Assembly: GCA_024291935.2 (NCBI GenBank) | Contig: CM044318.1 | Span: 81,416,001-81,480,000 of the forward strand | Source: Okapia johnstoni | Taxonomy: Eukaryota > Chordata > Mammalia > Artiodactyla > Giraffidae | Direction of reading: 5' to 3' | DNA length: 64,000 bases | Part shown: positions 10,761-20,527 of the stretch, in pieces | How positions within the stretch are numbered: position 1 is the first letter of the stretch | Layout of the letters: each line of letters opens with the position of its first letter | Position numbers and translations under genes: made by a program | Notes under the pieces: model-generated | Database searches by the model: none | What the model was told of the DNA's origin: nothing | What the model saw: the letters and a program-made list of their open reading frames with translations, nothing else

Positions 10761-13700
10761 GAAGAGAGGGCCAAATACCTAGCCTGTCCCTGCGTAACAC
10801 TGGATGGCATGCTTGGTAATGACCAATTTGTGTCCCTCCCAGGACAGAGTGCTGCAAGAAACAGTCTCTCCCAGCCAGGCCCCCCTCCTGCCCTGCAGAA
10901 CAGCTCAGTAGAGTCCCTCCCTGGCCGGGACCCCAGGAAGTACAGGAGGCAGACTGCCTATATTCCAGACACACGGATGCCAGAGTTCCAAGCCTCCCGG
11001 GCTGGGGAAGAGACTTGGATTAGAACCAGCCATCAATCCAGAGGGGCGGGAGGCGGGGAACAGCTCACCAACAGAGGAGAGAAATGACCTAATAGAATGA
11101 GGGCTGGGGACTTGACCCCGTGTGACCAGGACACAGACGGTCTTTGAAAACAGAACAAGGGGACTGGCTGGCTGATCTCCCTGGGGCTGCCCAGGAGCCT
11201 TGCGGGAATCTGGAAATTCTAGGAGGAAAGGACAAGGCCTGAGCCAACATGTTCCAGAGAAGGGCCCCTGCAGGAGCTTGGATCCGCGGCTCAGGAAGAA
11301 ACACAGACAGGAACCAGGAACCCAGAGCCCCGGCGGGGCCCTCCCCTCTCCCCACCGAGAGCGGGCTGCAGCTCCGTCAGCATCATCCCTGCCGCCCGGA
11401 TCGTGGCCTCCTGGCTGTTTCTCATCTCGAGTCCCCGGAGATGAAAGGCCCAGCCAATCTTGCTCTGGTTTGCGGTTTCCAATGTTGGCAGCCGTGCCTC
11501 TAGCCTAAAAGTTGGAGGAGGATCACACGCCCCTTGTGCAGACCAAGAGCTCAAGGGGACCCTGAAGGCCACAACCGAGGACCAGCGTGACCACAGCCGG
11601 GTCCCTCCAGTGCCCGGGGAAGCAGCACTCAGGGCCGCTGCAGGGTGCAGGCATCTGTGTCTGGGGTAAGGCAGTCCTTTCCCCTTCTGTCGGGGGAGAA
11701 GGAAGCTGTGTTGGCAGAAATGGGGCAGAGACCCTAAAGACTGGAGACGACGTCACTGAACGCCCCTGGCCCACCGAAGCCACACTCAGGTCAGAACTGC
11801 CTGGTCCCCAAGGCAGACCATGCGAGGCCCTCCCCTGAGTCACCAGTGCCTGGAGAACCTCAGATCACCTTTCCCTGGGGCTTTGTGAGGCCGGTCAAGC
11901 TTCTACAGCATTATCGCAATCTGTCAAAATAAAGCAGCACACGAGCGTCTCTGGGTGCAGGCAGCCGGAATCGCCGCCGTGTCTGCCAAACCACAGCCAC
12001 TGCTACCCCACCATCATTTTACAGAGTAAAAGCTAAGGGCTGTGATTTGTGTTTCCACTTAGTTGTAGACATTTGACAACAAGCACTTATTTCTTTCCCC
12101 GACACTTTTGTTAAAATTACAAGGTTACCTGGCACCGCTACAAATATTAACGCTTAATGACAAAATGGCACAAGAAGAAACAATGGACCCATCCGAACCA
12201 TGGGAGAACTAATGCTGGTTCCAGAAATCAGCAAACTGGGGGCATGTGGGGCTTTCACCGTAATAAGCAACAACTACAGGCTGGATAGTAAAAGCAGGAC
12301 AAAGTGCAACAGATCTTAACGTAGCGGGTAGTTGTTCATAACGGATGACAGAGGAGCCTCTTTGGGGAGAAAGTGGAAATGTCTGGTTTGAAGTTAGGAA
12401 AAGAAAAATCCACAAAAGCCAGAGTATTCAAGTCTAGACATATTAAGAGAAATATTAATGCTTTTAAATGAGGACACGCACAAATATACCAGAAGAAATA
12501 CCCACAAATGGTTCTAGCACCACACAGATTTGCCATTCCAAGACGGACTTCCTATGAATTGTGTTTTTCATCTATTTCCTTCTCCCCTTCCCACATTAAA
12601 AAAGACGTGTCTAGAAGGAGATCTCAACAGGTAAGCTATCAGGCTGAAATCGACATGGGGTTGCTTTCTCAGGCTGCAATTTAAGATGCTGCCCCAGATG
12701 GGCTACACGTGGGGCTGACTGAATAGCTGCCCGGAAAGTGGGGTACAGTGTACTGGGTGTAGGAATGAGCCGTAGAGAAAAGAGCCCAGAACTAACACCC
12801 GTCTCTGGAACAGGGACGAGCCCCACCCTGCGAGTATATCTGGGGGTGGTCAGGGGCAAAGGTTAATCCACTGGCAGGGTGCCCAGTGCTGGGGAGGAGC
12901 CAGGCCAACAGAGCCACAGTTGCCATGGGTGAGGTCATGGACACCATGAGGCATCCTCCAGGCATGGTGGCCACGCTCCAATCAGGGCCAACCCCAGGGT
13001 CACAGTGAGCTTCTTGAGCTTTTCCAGAGCGCTGCCAAAAACCTGTTCCCCCAAATTATGCTAAAAACACGTAAGTCCTGAGAACCATCACATTAGGCAG
13101 AATGTTTGAGCATGCTAGGTGCCCAGGAAAAGTTTGTTATCGGAATTGTGTTGCCATCTCATTCTGACACTGGATGCATTTATGCCATGTTAATGTTCCT
13201 CTCTGAGACAGAGATCATGGATCAACAGGATCCCACACCGGTACAATTATTAGGTCAAATCAAATGAAAAGGCTGTTACTTGATGTTTGGGTCAGGCGCT
13301 ACCAGTGCTTGAATGTGGAACTGGACGCACGTGGGAGCCTGAAGGATTTCCACTGCTGTGAGCTGCCGAACACATCTTCAGCCCCAGAGCCCAGTCTTGG
13401 AGCCTTCCCAGATCCACAAAGAAATGTGTGCAGTGACGTCCCTGCCCGAGAACCCAGGGCAGATTACAGCACATGGGGTCTTTAAAACAAAGGCTTCTTT
13501 TAGAAGAATGAGTGGCAGCCAGATAAGAAAGAAATATTGGCTTTAAAAGGCAAAATTGAGCGTATATGGTTGAGAGAGGCCTCCATGACTAAAACAGGCA
13601 CTCGTGTTCCACTGTCCCAAAGGAGGGTCACCGATTATTTCTAGCTTCTCATCCCCTCAATACAGACTCAGACTTGTTCAAAGATTACGGAGCCCTCTCT

Positions 13701-13791
13701 GTTAAGTCATCCTCTGAGACCTGCACACTCTGTTGTGACCTTTGCCCAGGCAGCCTCCTCAGATGACTCTTGGCAAAGGTTTCTGGACATC
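10761..13791. other. Unique sequence
   Basis: Three kilobases without a recognised repeat. 10850-11860 is GC-rich with scattered CpG; 11900-12560 is AT-rich and repeat-free. Frames of 60-140 codons on both strands overlap each other in the GC-rich part, which is typical of stop-poor non-coding DNA. No promoter or exon can be supported. Confidence 0.35.
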
Positions 13792-13793
13792 TA

Positions 13794-13872
13794 TTGGGTT
13801 GGTCAAAAAGTGCGTTCGGATTTCATAAAATGTTATGGGAAAAAACCCAAACAAACGTTCTGGCCAACCCAA
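13794..13872 (+). mobile_element. Mariner-derived MITE (79 bp, palindromic)
   Basis: Begins TTGGGTTGGTCAAAAAGTGC and ends CGTTCTGGCCAACCCAA: near-complementary termini flanked by TA dinucleotides at 13792-13793 and 13873-13874, the mariner target duplication. The middle (TTTCATAAAATGTTATGGGA) closes a hairpin. This is the MADE1-like class of internally deleted mariner element known in cattle. No transposase is encoded. Confidence 0.93.
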
Positions 13873-13874
13873 TA

Positions 13875-14698
13875 CAAGGCGGGGGCTCATGGGGACCATC
13901 GCAGAACTACTCATTTCACAAACAGAGGCCTTTAAGAGGGACCTGCTGGAGAGCAGGTTCTGCAGGCCCAGGTCCAGGGGAGCAGCCCCAGGGCCCACAA
14001 GTGACTCGTCTCCATGGGAAATGGGGGGAACCTGTACAGTGAGACCCTTCCTGGGCCACACCCCCTTGGCTGGCTTGAGAATAAGGGTCAGTTCCTCATG
14101 CCCAGGCAGTACCACCCAGCAAAGCCAGGCTGTCTAAGGCTAACATTTTAAAGGCAGCATGTATTTCTGTGTTACTACTAACATTTACTCCAGAGCCACG
14201 TGCAGGGACCTGCTCAGGAGTCCCAGGCAGGGATGCTGCTGTACAAATACTTTGTGAGCCTCTGACCCAGAGCTGAGAGACGGCCTGTCCTACTCAATAC
14301 TGCAGGGAGTAAACCCAGGGCCTCGACACAAAGAACACCAAGGGAGTTTGTGCACGTTCTTTTTTTTCCTGGCTTTAAAATGACACTGTCAGCTGAAGGA
14401 GCAAAAAAAATTTTTTTTTTCCCAGCAGGATGAAAATCAATGATTTCTGAGAAGTTGGCACTTTGAGACTCTGGTAAAGGTTTTGTGGGAAACGGCTAAA
14501 GGCACGTTGAAATTAACTCAGGAGCCCCCTCACCCCGCCCACTCCAAGTCCTTGCTCTGGTGGTGGGAAGGGGACCGAAGTCTATCCATCAATATTTTCT
14601 CAACCACACTCCACATGAGGGCTGACAACTGAAGGCTCTCCTCAGAACACACCCACATCCCTAATCCAGTCCAGCAGAAGGAAATCATACTATGCTCA
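13875..14698. other. Unique sequence
   Basis: No repeat recognised apart from short A and T runs near 14360-14420. No convincing coding potential. Confidence 0.4.
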
Positions 14699-15045
14699 GG
14701 ACATCCCAGAGGGACTCCCCTGGTGGTCCAAGGGTTAAGAGTCCACACTTCCACTGCAGGGGCACAGGTTCAATCCCTGGCCAGGTAACGGTAAAGCATC
14801 CACTTGCAACGTAGGAGACACGGGTTCAATCCCTGGGTCTGGAAGACGCCCTGCAGAAGGGAATGGCTAGCCACTCCAGTATTCTCGCCTGGAGAATTCC
14901 GTGGACAGAAGAGCCTGGCGGGCTACAGTCCAAGGGGGCTCAAAGAGTCGAAAACGACTGAGTGACTAACACTTTGTCTTTCAGATAACTAAGATCCCAC
15001 AGGCCTGCGAGGTTGTGGCAAAAAATTAAAAAAGGACATCCTAGA
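14699..15045 (+). mobile_element. CHR-type SINE split by a Bov-tA insertion
   Basis: Left half 14711-14785 (GGGACTCCCCTGGTGGTCCA … CAATCCCTGGCCAGG) and right half about 14985-15033 (AACTAAGATCCCACAGGCCT … GGCAAAAAATTAAAAAA) are contiguous in the CHR consensus. Flanked by GGACATCCCAGA (14699-14710) and GGACATCCTAGA (15034-15045), a 12-bp target-site duplication with one mismatch. The nest shows that CHR inserted before Bov-tA. Confidence 0.94.
14786..14984 (+). mobile_element. Bov-tA SINE nested inside the CHR SINE
   Basis: Forward Bov-tA: GGTAAAGCATCCACTTGCAA, GGTTCAATCCCTGGGTCTGG, AGAAGGGAATGGCTAGCCAC, GGCGGGCTACAGTCCAAGGG, ACGACTGAGTGACTAACAC. It interrupts the CHR element shortly after its B-box. 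A short ATAAC/GTAAC repeat at the junctions may be the remains of its own target duplication. Confidence 0.93.
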
Positions 15046-16655
15046 GGTTTGTAACTCTCAGACTCTTAGCTCATTAAAGATGCACCATCATCAGCAAGCT
15101 GCTTTCTTCCTAAAGACGTCCATCTACCATTTTGCTCGAGCCACTTGGGATGGCATGGGACTATTTCCCTAATTCATTTTTATTCTTTGTAATTAATATG
15201 TCGAGAATCCCTAGCACGGCTCCATCCTGACTCGAGTTTCCTAGTGTAATTTCCGTTGACTTATCTCTATAGCAGCAGCAACAGCAGCAACATCACTTTA
15301 CACTGAACTGTATTGCTTCAGAGTTAATTACATGTATTTTGCTTTTGATAAATGAAAATACCAGATGCAATTAATTGAAAGACAATCAATATGATCCCGC
15401 TATTAAACATCCCAATGAAATATCCAGAGGCTGCGGGAGAGCCATAGTCATCAACAAATTGAAAACACATTCTAAAGGGGACTTTTGAAAAACCTGAACT
15501 TATACCTGGAGCCATTTTATAATAACTCACCAACATAAATTTGTCCACAAACTCTATAGTTCACACGATGGGTTGTCTGTCTTTTTTAAGAGAATCCAGC
15601 TTCATTGGTTCAAAACCATTTAAGGCGATGAAACCCTGAAAGCAAAATGAAATGGGTCAGTGGAGCTGAGGCAGTGATTTCTTTCTTTGCTGTTTACATC
15701 TAGCCATCTTTTAATTGCATTTTGCCAACACCTTCGATTCTAAGCTACCAGAGGTTATTAAATGGTTTCATTAAAAATACTATTTGTCTTGCTTTAGTCA
15801 TACACCAGATCAAATTAAACAGTCGAGCACCAGAACAAATGATCTCTTTCCATCTATTTTGACACGAAGCCAAGTGTGCAAAACCAGAAGGTGATATTGC
15901 GTCATAGCCGTGAAAATGTCATTTAACTTCTTTACATCTCCAAGTAGCAAGCAAAGGGACAAAACAATCAATACCTTCAAGCAAACCATCTTACCAGCAG
16001 TTTGAGAAATATGGAATTATAAAGTGCGAACCAGAGTCCCATGGTTTATAAGTGCTATTAGCATAAGTGCTGACAACTGTTAATCCACTGTAACTGATTA
16101 ACGGTTGCAGTTGTCATTAATAGAAGGCATTTTAACTTACTACTGAAATTGATTACTCAGTTAAGAATTCAATCCTAATGTTCAATAAAACTGCACTTTC
16201 TTGGCAAATGCAATATGAAACGAGGTGATGCATTAAACAGCACTCACATTTATTTTACTATACGTGGCATGAAGAGGAAATATATGGGACCTTCCACATT
16301 ATCTGAACCACTTCCTGCGCGCTCAGAGCAGTAAGAGGGGTGGACGCAGAAGTTACAACTCCCAGGGTTGATAGAAAAGGCAAACACCTGGGCGGCAGGC
16401 ATGTCTTCCCTGTGCCTTTCCCATGAAGGACAGAAACAATTGCAACGCTGGAGGTGCCAGGCACCAGGGTTGTTCACGTTTTCAGGCAGTTCTTCTCAAG
16501 TCCCGTGGGAAAGAACTGTTGCGGCCGACCCTAACCATTTCCAGGCTCACCTTACAATCAAGCAGGATTCAAACGGTTGATGGATGTTTTTTTAAAAATG
16601 TATGAAATTACTGTAACCTGTTTCCCAGCTGCACTCTACTTTTCAAACCATTCAA
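15046..16655. other. AT-rich, repeat-free block; strongest conserved non-coding candidate
   Basis: 1.6 kb with no transposon scar between two SINEs. It holds TAATTA-type and GATTAA-type cores (for example AGAGTTAATTACATG near 15322, ACTGATTAACGG near 16094) and a CAG-rich patch (GCAGCAGCAACAGCAGCAAC near 15274). Absence of insertions in a region with high SINE density elsewhere is consistent with purifying selection, but only a cross-species alignment can show it. Contains the exon candidate at 15531-15635. Confidence 0.4.
15531..15635 (-). other. Candidate minus-strand exon (terminal coding or poison exon)
   Basis: On the minus strand a strong acceptor (CATTTTGCTTTCAG) precedes position 15635, and a donor-like GTGAGT follows 15531, giving a 105-bp exon. 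Read from its first base it encodes 24 residues (GFIALNGFEPMKLDSLKKDR then QPIV) and a TGA at 15561-15563; the other two frames stop sooner. It could therefore be a last coding exon (with the donor match unused) or a cassette exon carrying a stop. I do not recognise the peptide. No transcript evidence; the call rests on splice-site quality and position in a repeat-free block. Confidence 0.3.
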
Positions 16656-16868
16656 AAGAAACCATACTCCTGAGACTTCCCTGGTGGTCAAACGGCTAAG
16701 ACTCCACGTTCCCAATACAGGGGGCGTAGGTTCAATCCCTGATCAGGGAACTAGTTCCCACGTGCTACAACTAACAATTCCACATGCTGCAACTAAGGCC
16801 CAACACAGCCAAATAAATAAATAATTATTTAATTAAAAGAAAAAGAAAGCAAGAAAGCCATATTCCTG
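16656..16868 (+). mobile_element. CHR-type SINE with ~17-bp imperfect target duplication
   Basis: GAGACTTCCCTGGTGGTCAA head, GGTTCAATCCCTGATCAGGG, tail AAATAAATAAATAATTATTT and an A/G-rich end. Flanks AAGAAACCATACTCCTG (16656-16672) and AAGAAAGCCATATTCCTG (16851-16868) form the target-site duplication with one indel and one substitution. Confidence 0.92.
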
Positions 16869-17406
16869 TGCTCTTTCTAATGTCAGGAAGGGTCCAAACC
16901 CTGACACCAGCCAGCTTTTGCTTGTCCAGTACTCCTGAGTCAAGAACAGAAACATGGTGGTCACTATGGTCAGGGTTAGCATATACCCAAAGTCAAGAAT
17001 TCACTCCCACCGCGCCCCACACTACCTTACACCCCAAACTTTCCAATTCAAGGGAGTGGGTGGGGAGAGTAGAGACATCCAATCTCTGAAGTGCTAGGAA
17101 GGACGGACAGTCATGGGCTTTCAATGGTCACAAGCCTCTAATGACAGTTTCTTTGACCAAGTATCTATTACAGCCAAAGAAACATCCTCTGGAGGCAGAG
17201 AGAACCTGCCTAACAAACTCTCATCCACCCTTCAAATCCCATCGCCTGGACATCTTCTGTAACACCTCCACGTCTGACTGCCAGGCTGTAACACACTCTG
17301 CACACCATCAAGTCTCTAAAATATTTTAATGCCTTGACTACACCTCATTCACCTCCAAATTCCTCCAGGTGTGGAACACAGTGGGAAATCAAACATTTAA
17401 CTGGGA
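16869..17406. other. Unique sequence
   Basis: No repeat or gene recognised. Ends in an A-rich run that leads into the AT microsatellite. Confidence 0.4.
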
Positions 17407-17473
17407 AAAAAAAATTATTTATATATATAATACATTATCATATATATGTTATATATAAATATATATACATATG
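17407..17473. repeat. Imperfect AT/TATA microsatellite
   Basis: A-run followed by alternating AT with interruptions (TTATATATATAATACATTAT, ATATATGTTATATATAAATA). Lies immediately 5' of a truncated Bov-tA. Confidence 0.8.
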
Positions 17474-17474
17474 T

Positions 17475-17551
17475 TGGACAGGCTACAGTTCATGGAGTTG
17501 CAAAAGACTAACCATGACTAACCGGACATGACTGAGCCACTGAACAACAAC
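17475..17551 (+). mobile_element. Truncated Bov-tA 3' end
   Basis: GGCTACAGTTCATGGAGTTG, GCAAAAGACTAACC and GGACATGACTGAGCCACTG followed by AACAACAACA correspond to the 3' Bov-A-type portion of the SINE. 5' truncated with a small duplication of the ACTAACC region. Confidence 0.82.
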
Positions 17552-19219
17552 ATACAAGTGTGGGTGTACACATATGCGTTTCAGCAACATTCAACTAAGG
17601 CCTGACGACAAAGCTAACATGTTAAATCTACCTAATCTTAGTGGTGGGTACAGGCTCTCTCCTTGAGATACTTCACAGTAAAATTAATTAAATAGGGAAC
17701 AGACAACCCCACCTGTGTAGAAGGCCTCACAGGGGAAGTGACCTTCCATGGAATTTCAAGCCAAAAATTTGGAAGAGCCTGCAGACTGCCCAAGTGAACA
17801 GTGACAGCTCCTTTAGCGGATTAAGAACATTAAAAAGCTTGGAAGACTGTCAGAATCTTTAAAGCGAGTGCCCATTGTGACTTGAAGGTGGAAAAGAAGT
17901 ACTTAAAAAGACTGGAGCCACAGAAAGGCTAAAAATTCAAAAACACTTTGTTTCCGTAGATACTTGATGACAGTACGAGGGAGAGCAGTGCCCCGTGGAT
18001 TCGCCAGGGGAAATTTTCTTGGCAGGATTCCTCTGAGAACTTCCAGGAGTATACAACAAGACACAGAAATGACTGGGCCAATTAAAATCACCACCGCTCC
18101 TAAACCAGCAACCCCAGGAACCTAAGCGAGCAGTTCCACCAAGTACCTAACTCCACCAAGTACATAACTCGGCCTCGGCCAGTAAATGCCAGGAAGCTCC
18201 AAGCTGACTTGGCTTCATCTGGCCAAGGGAAAGGGCATCTATTTTTGTACAATAACCTGGGTGAATCTATTAAACATCACTTGGCCAATGTGTTCCACCC
18301 ACAGTTGATAATGATGAAGGTGTGAGCGCGTGCGCACACACACAGGAGGGGAGAGGCAAGACAGACAGACAGACACACACACACACGAGAAGGGGCAGCA
18401 CCCAGGGCCTGCAGGAGTCTGAGCCAAGGCTGGGGTTTTCATGCAGGAAACTTACAAATTGGGACACATTGCCTAGCAGGGTCCCCACCACCTGGGCTTC
18501 TCGTTTCTTCTTATCCTTAGTGGAGCATATGAAAATTACCTTTTAGGTCCACAGTTAAAACTGAATGAGATGCACTCTAAAAAGGTCTGCAAGGGGGCCT
18601 GAGAGGCTCTGCCCTGGCTCATTCCAGGAGGACCAGCCCTGTTCCCACTTCAACTTTGCTCTCTCAAGGAATGGCTGATGTGTTCCACTCTGTGCTCTGC
18701 ACGAAGGTCCTGCACCATCCAAACTCTACAGAGAAAAGGGGCATGAGGGCAGCCCAGCGTGGGCTCCCCAGGTCTCTCCCCCACCCTACCTGCGGCAGGT
18801 ATCACAAAGTGCCCACTCACTGGCACTTACTCTGGACGAACTATTTCTAATGCCTCTAAAGCTTTGATGCGTCAGCTCTGCTACCACCAGGGGGTTGCCT
18901 GAACCCCACCTGGATTCTCTGCTCTGTCAGACTCACATTTGGGTCACTGAGGCTTTGAAATGCCCGTCCTCTGTCCCGCCATGGGTGGCGGAGGCGGGCT
19001 TCCAAGGAAAGCGCCTCTGTTTCTCTCCCTCTGGCTGGGAGGAACAAGGTGGCCACTGAGCAAAAGCGAGGCCTGGAAATCTGTGAGCAGAAGAGGAGGT
19101 CCTCAAGGGTTAACTGTGGACAGAAGCAGGAAACCCTGGTGCAGAGAGAACACTGGTCTTGTCTGGAACCTGCCCTCCTTCACGCTGTGCTTATTTCGGA
19201 TCCAGGGGGTCCCCTTCAC
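17552..19219. other. Unique sequence with CA/GACA microsatellite
   Basis: No transposon recognised. 17600-18110 is AT-moderate and repeat-free. A short ACAC plus GACAGACAGACACACACAC tract occupies about 18332-18386. Position 18884-18898 (CCACCAGGGGGTTGC) resembles a CTCF core. The minus 67- and 73-codon frames around 18239-18491 are translations of the microsatellite. Confidence 0.4.
18884..18898 (+). promoter_or_regulatory. CTCF-like core motif
   Basis: CCACCAGGGGGTTGC compares with the known CTCF core CCACCAGGGGGCGC. It is outside any SINE I can recognise. Motif match only; no evidence for occupancy. Confidence 0.25.
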
Positions 19220-19469
19220 ATTTAGTACTTCCGGACTTCCCTGCTGGTCTAGTGGTTAAGAATCCGCCTATCAATGCAGGGGACACAGGTTCGATCCCTG
19301 GTCCACATACCACGGAGCAAGTAGGGTCCCTGCGCTGCAACCAGTGGGTGCAATGAGAAGCCCCTGCACCGCGACCAGAGTAGCCCCTGCTCGCTGCCAA
19401 CCAGAGAAAGGCTGTGAGCGGCCACAAAGACCCAGTGTCCCCAAAAATAAATTTAAAAAATTTAGTACT
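19220..19469 (+). mobile_element. CHR-type SINE (long form) with 10-bp target duplication
   Basis: GGACTTCCCTGCTGGTCTAG, GGTTCGATCCCTGGTCCAC, AGAGTAGCCCCTGCTCGCTG, tail CCCCAAAAATAAATTTAAAA. Flanked by ATTTAGTACT at 19220-19229 and at 19460-19469. The long 3' extension matches the form seen at 4241-4514. Confidence 0.94.
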
Positions 19470-20120
19470 GCAACAGAGAACCGGAAAGCAGTCCACAGAC
19501 TCTTCCCTCAGGCAATCACGAATTTACTGCAGTTTGAGGGGCAAGTGAGAAGGAACAGAGTGGGGAGCGTGGAGTTAACAGGACACCATGGAGAATCCCA
19601 GGCTCTGTGGGTCAAGGAGACCAATGCCCAGGGACTCTGTCCCATCTGAGATGGAGGTGACAGCAACTGCTTCACAGCTGATCAGGTCCTTTCGAAGCGA
19701 TCATGCCCGGGGGGCTCAGCACAGGGCCAGGGTTCAGCAAGTGCTCAGTAAATGCTAGTAATCATCAGATACTGGCACGCGCCTCTGACTTGAGTGTGTC
19801 ACCACCAGCCTCAGCTAAGGACCCAACCAGTCTCTGCTCGCATCATGAGATAAATGGTTCCCGTTTGGCCTAAGAGTCCAGTACCTCTCGCCAGGTCACA
19901 AAGGGACCCACACGCGCTCCCCAGGCCCCAACGGCAGGGTGGACCCGCCCTCCCCATGGTGAGAGTCCTGAGGCAAGGCTGTGCTCAGGAAAGGAACAAG
20001 GGACCGGCTGGAGAACCATCCAGAATCCCAGGCTTCGCGTTCATCAATGTCCTCTTGGCTCAGATGCTGCTGGCGGGCCCTCTCAAGAGAGCGCCTGTTG
20101 TTATCAAATTTACGACTGAA
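19470..20120. other. Unique sequence with a small MIR 3' end
   Basis: Mostly unique. About 19700-19765 ends with CAGGGTTCAGCAAGTGCTCA and GTAAATGCTAGTAATCATCA, matching the MIR 3' terminus (…GTAAGCGCTCAATAAATGTT…). No gene evident. Confidence 0.45.
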
Positions 20121-20527
20121 CATACTGAGGGAAGTCAGACAGGACGGAGAAACAGCGTATGACATCCCTTAGATGCAGAATCTAAAAAGAAATGACACAC
20201 ATGAACTTATCTACAAAACAGAAACAGACTCACAGACTTAAGAGGACAAATCTAGGGTTGTCAGGAGGGAAGGATGAGGGGAAGGGATAGTCAGGGAAGC
20301 TCGGGATGGACAGGTACACACTGCTGTATTTCAAATGGATAACCAACAAAGACCTCCTGTATAGCACAGGGAACTCTGCTCAATGTTATGTGGCAGCCAG
20401 GATGGGAGCGGAATTTGGGGGAGAATGGATACATGTGTAGGTACAGCTGAGTCCCTTTGCTGTCCACCTCAAACTATCACAGCATCGTTAACTGGCTATA
20501 CCAAAACAAAATAACAAGTTTTTTAAA
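20121..20527 (+). mobile_element. L1 LINE 3' end (ORF2 terminus and 3' UTR)
   Basis: Ordered match to the ruminant L1 3' UTR: GGGAAGTCAGACAGGACGGA, ACAAAACAGAAACAGACTCA, AAATGGATAACCAACAAAGA, CTGTATAGCACAGGGAACTC, TTTGCTGTCCACCTCAAACT, ending with a weak A/T-rich tail. 5' truncated, as most L1 copies are. No intact coding sequence. Confidence 0.92.

Noticed and set aside
15324..15548. 74-codon minus-strand frame with a hydrophobic segment, as a small membrane protein
   Set aside because: It starts within or just after the exon candidate and past a donor-like site. A single hydrophobic stretch in AT-rich DNA is expected by chance.
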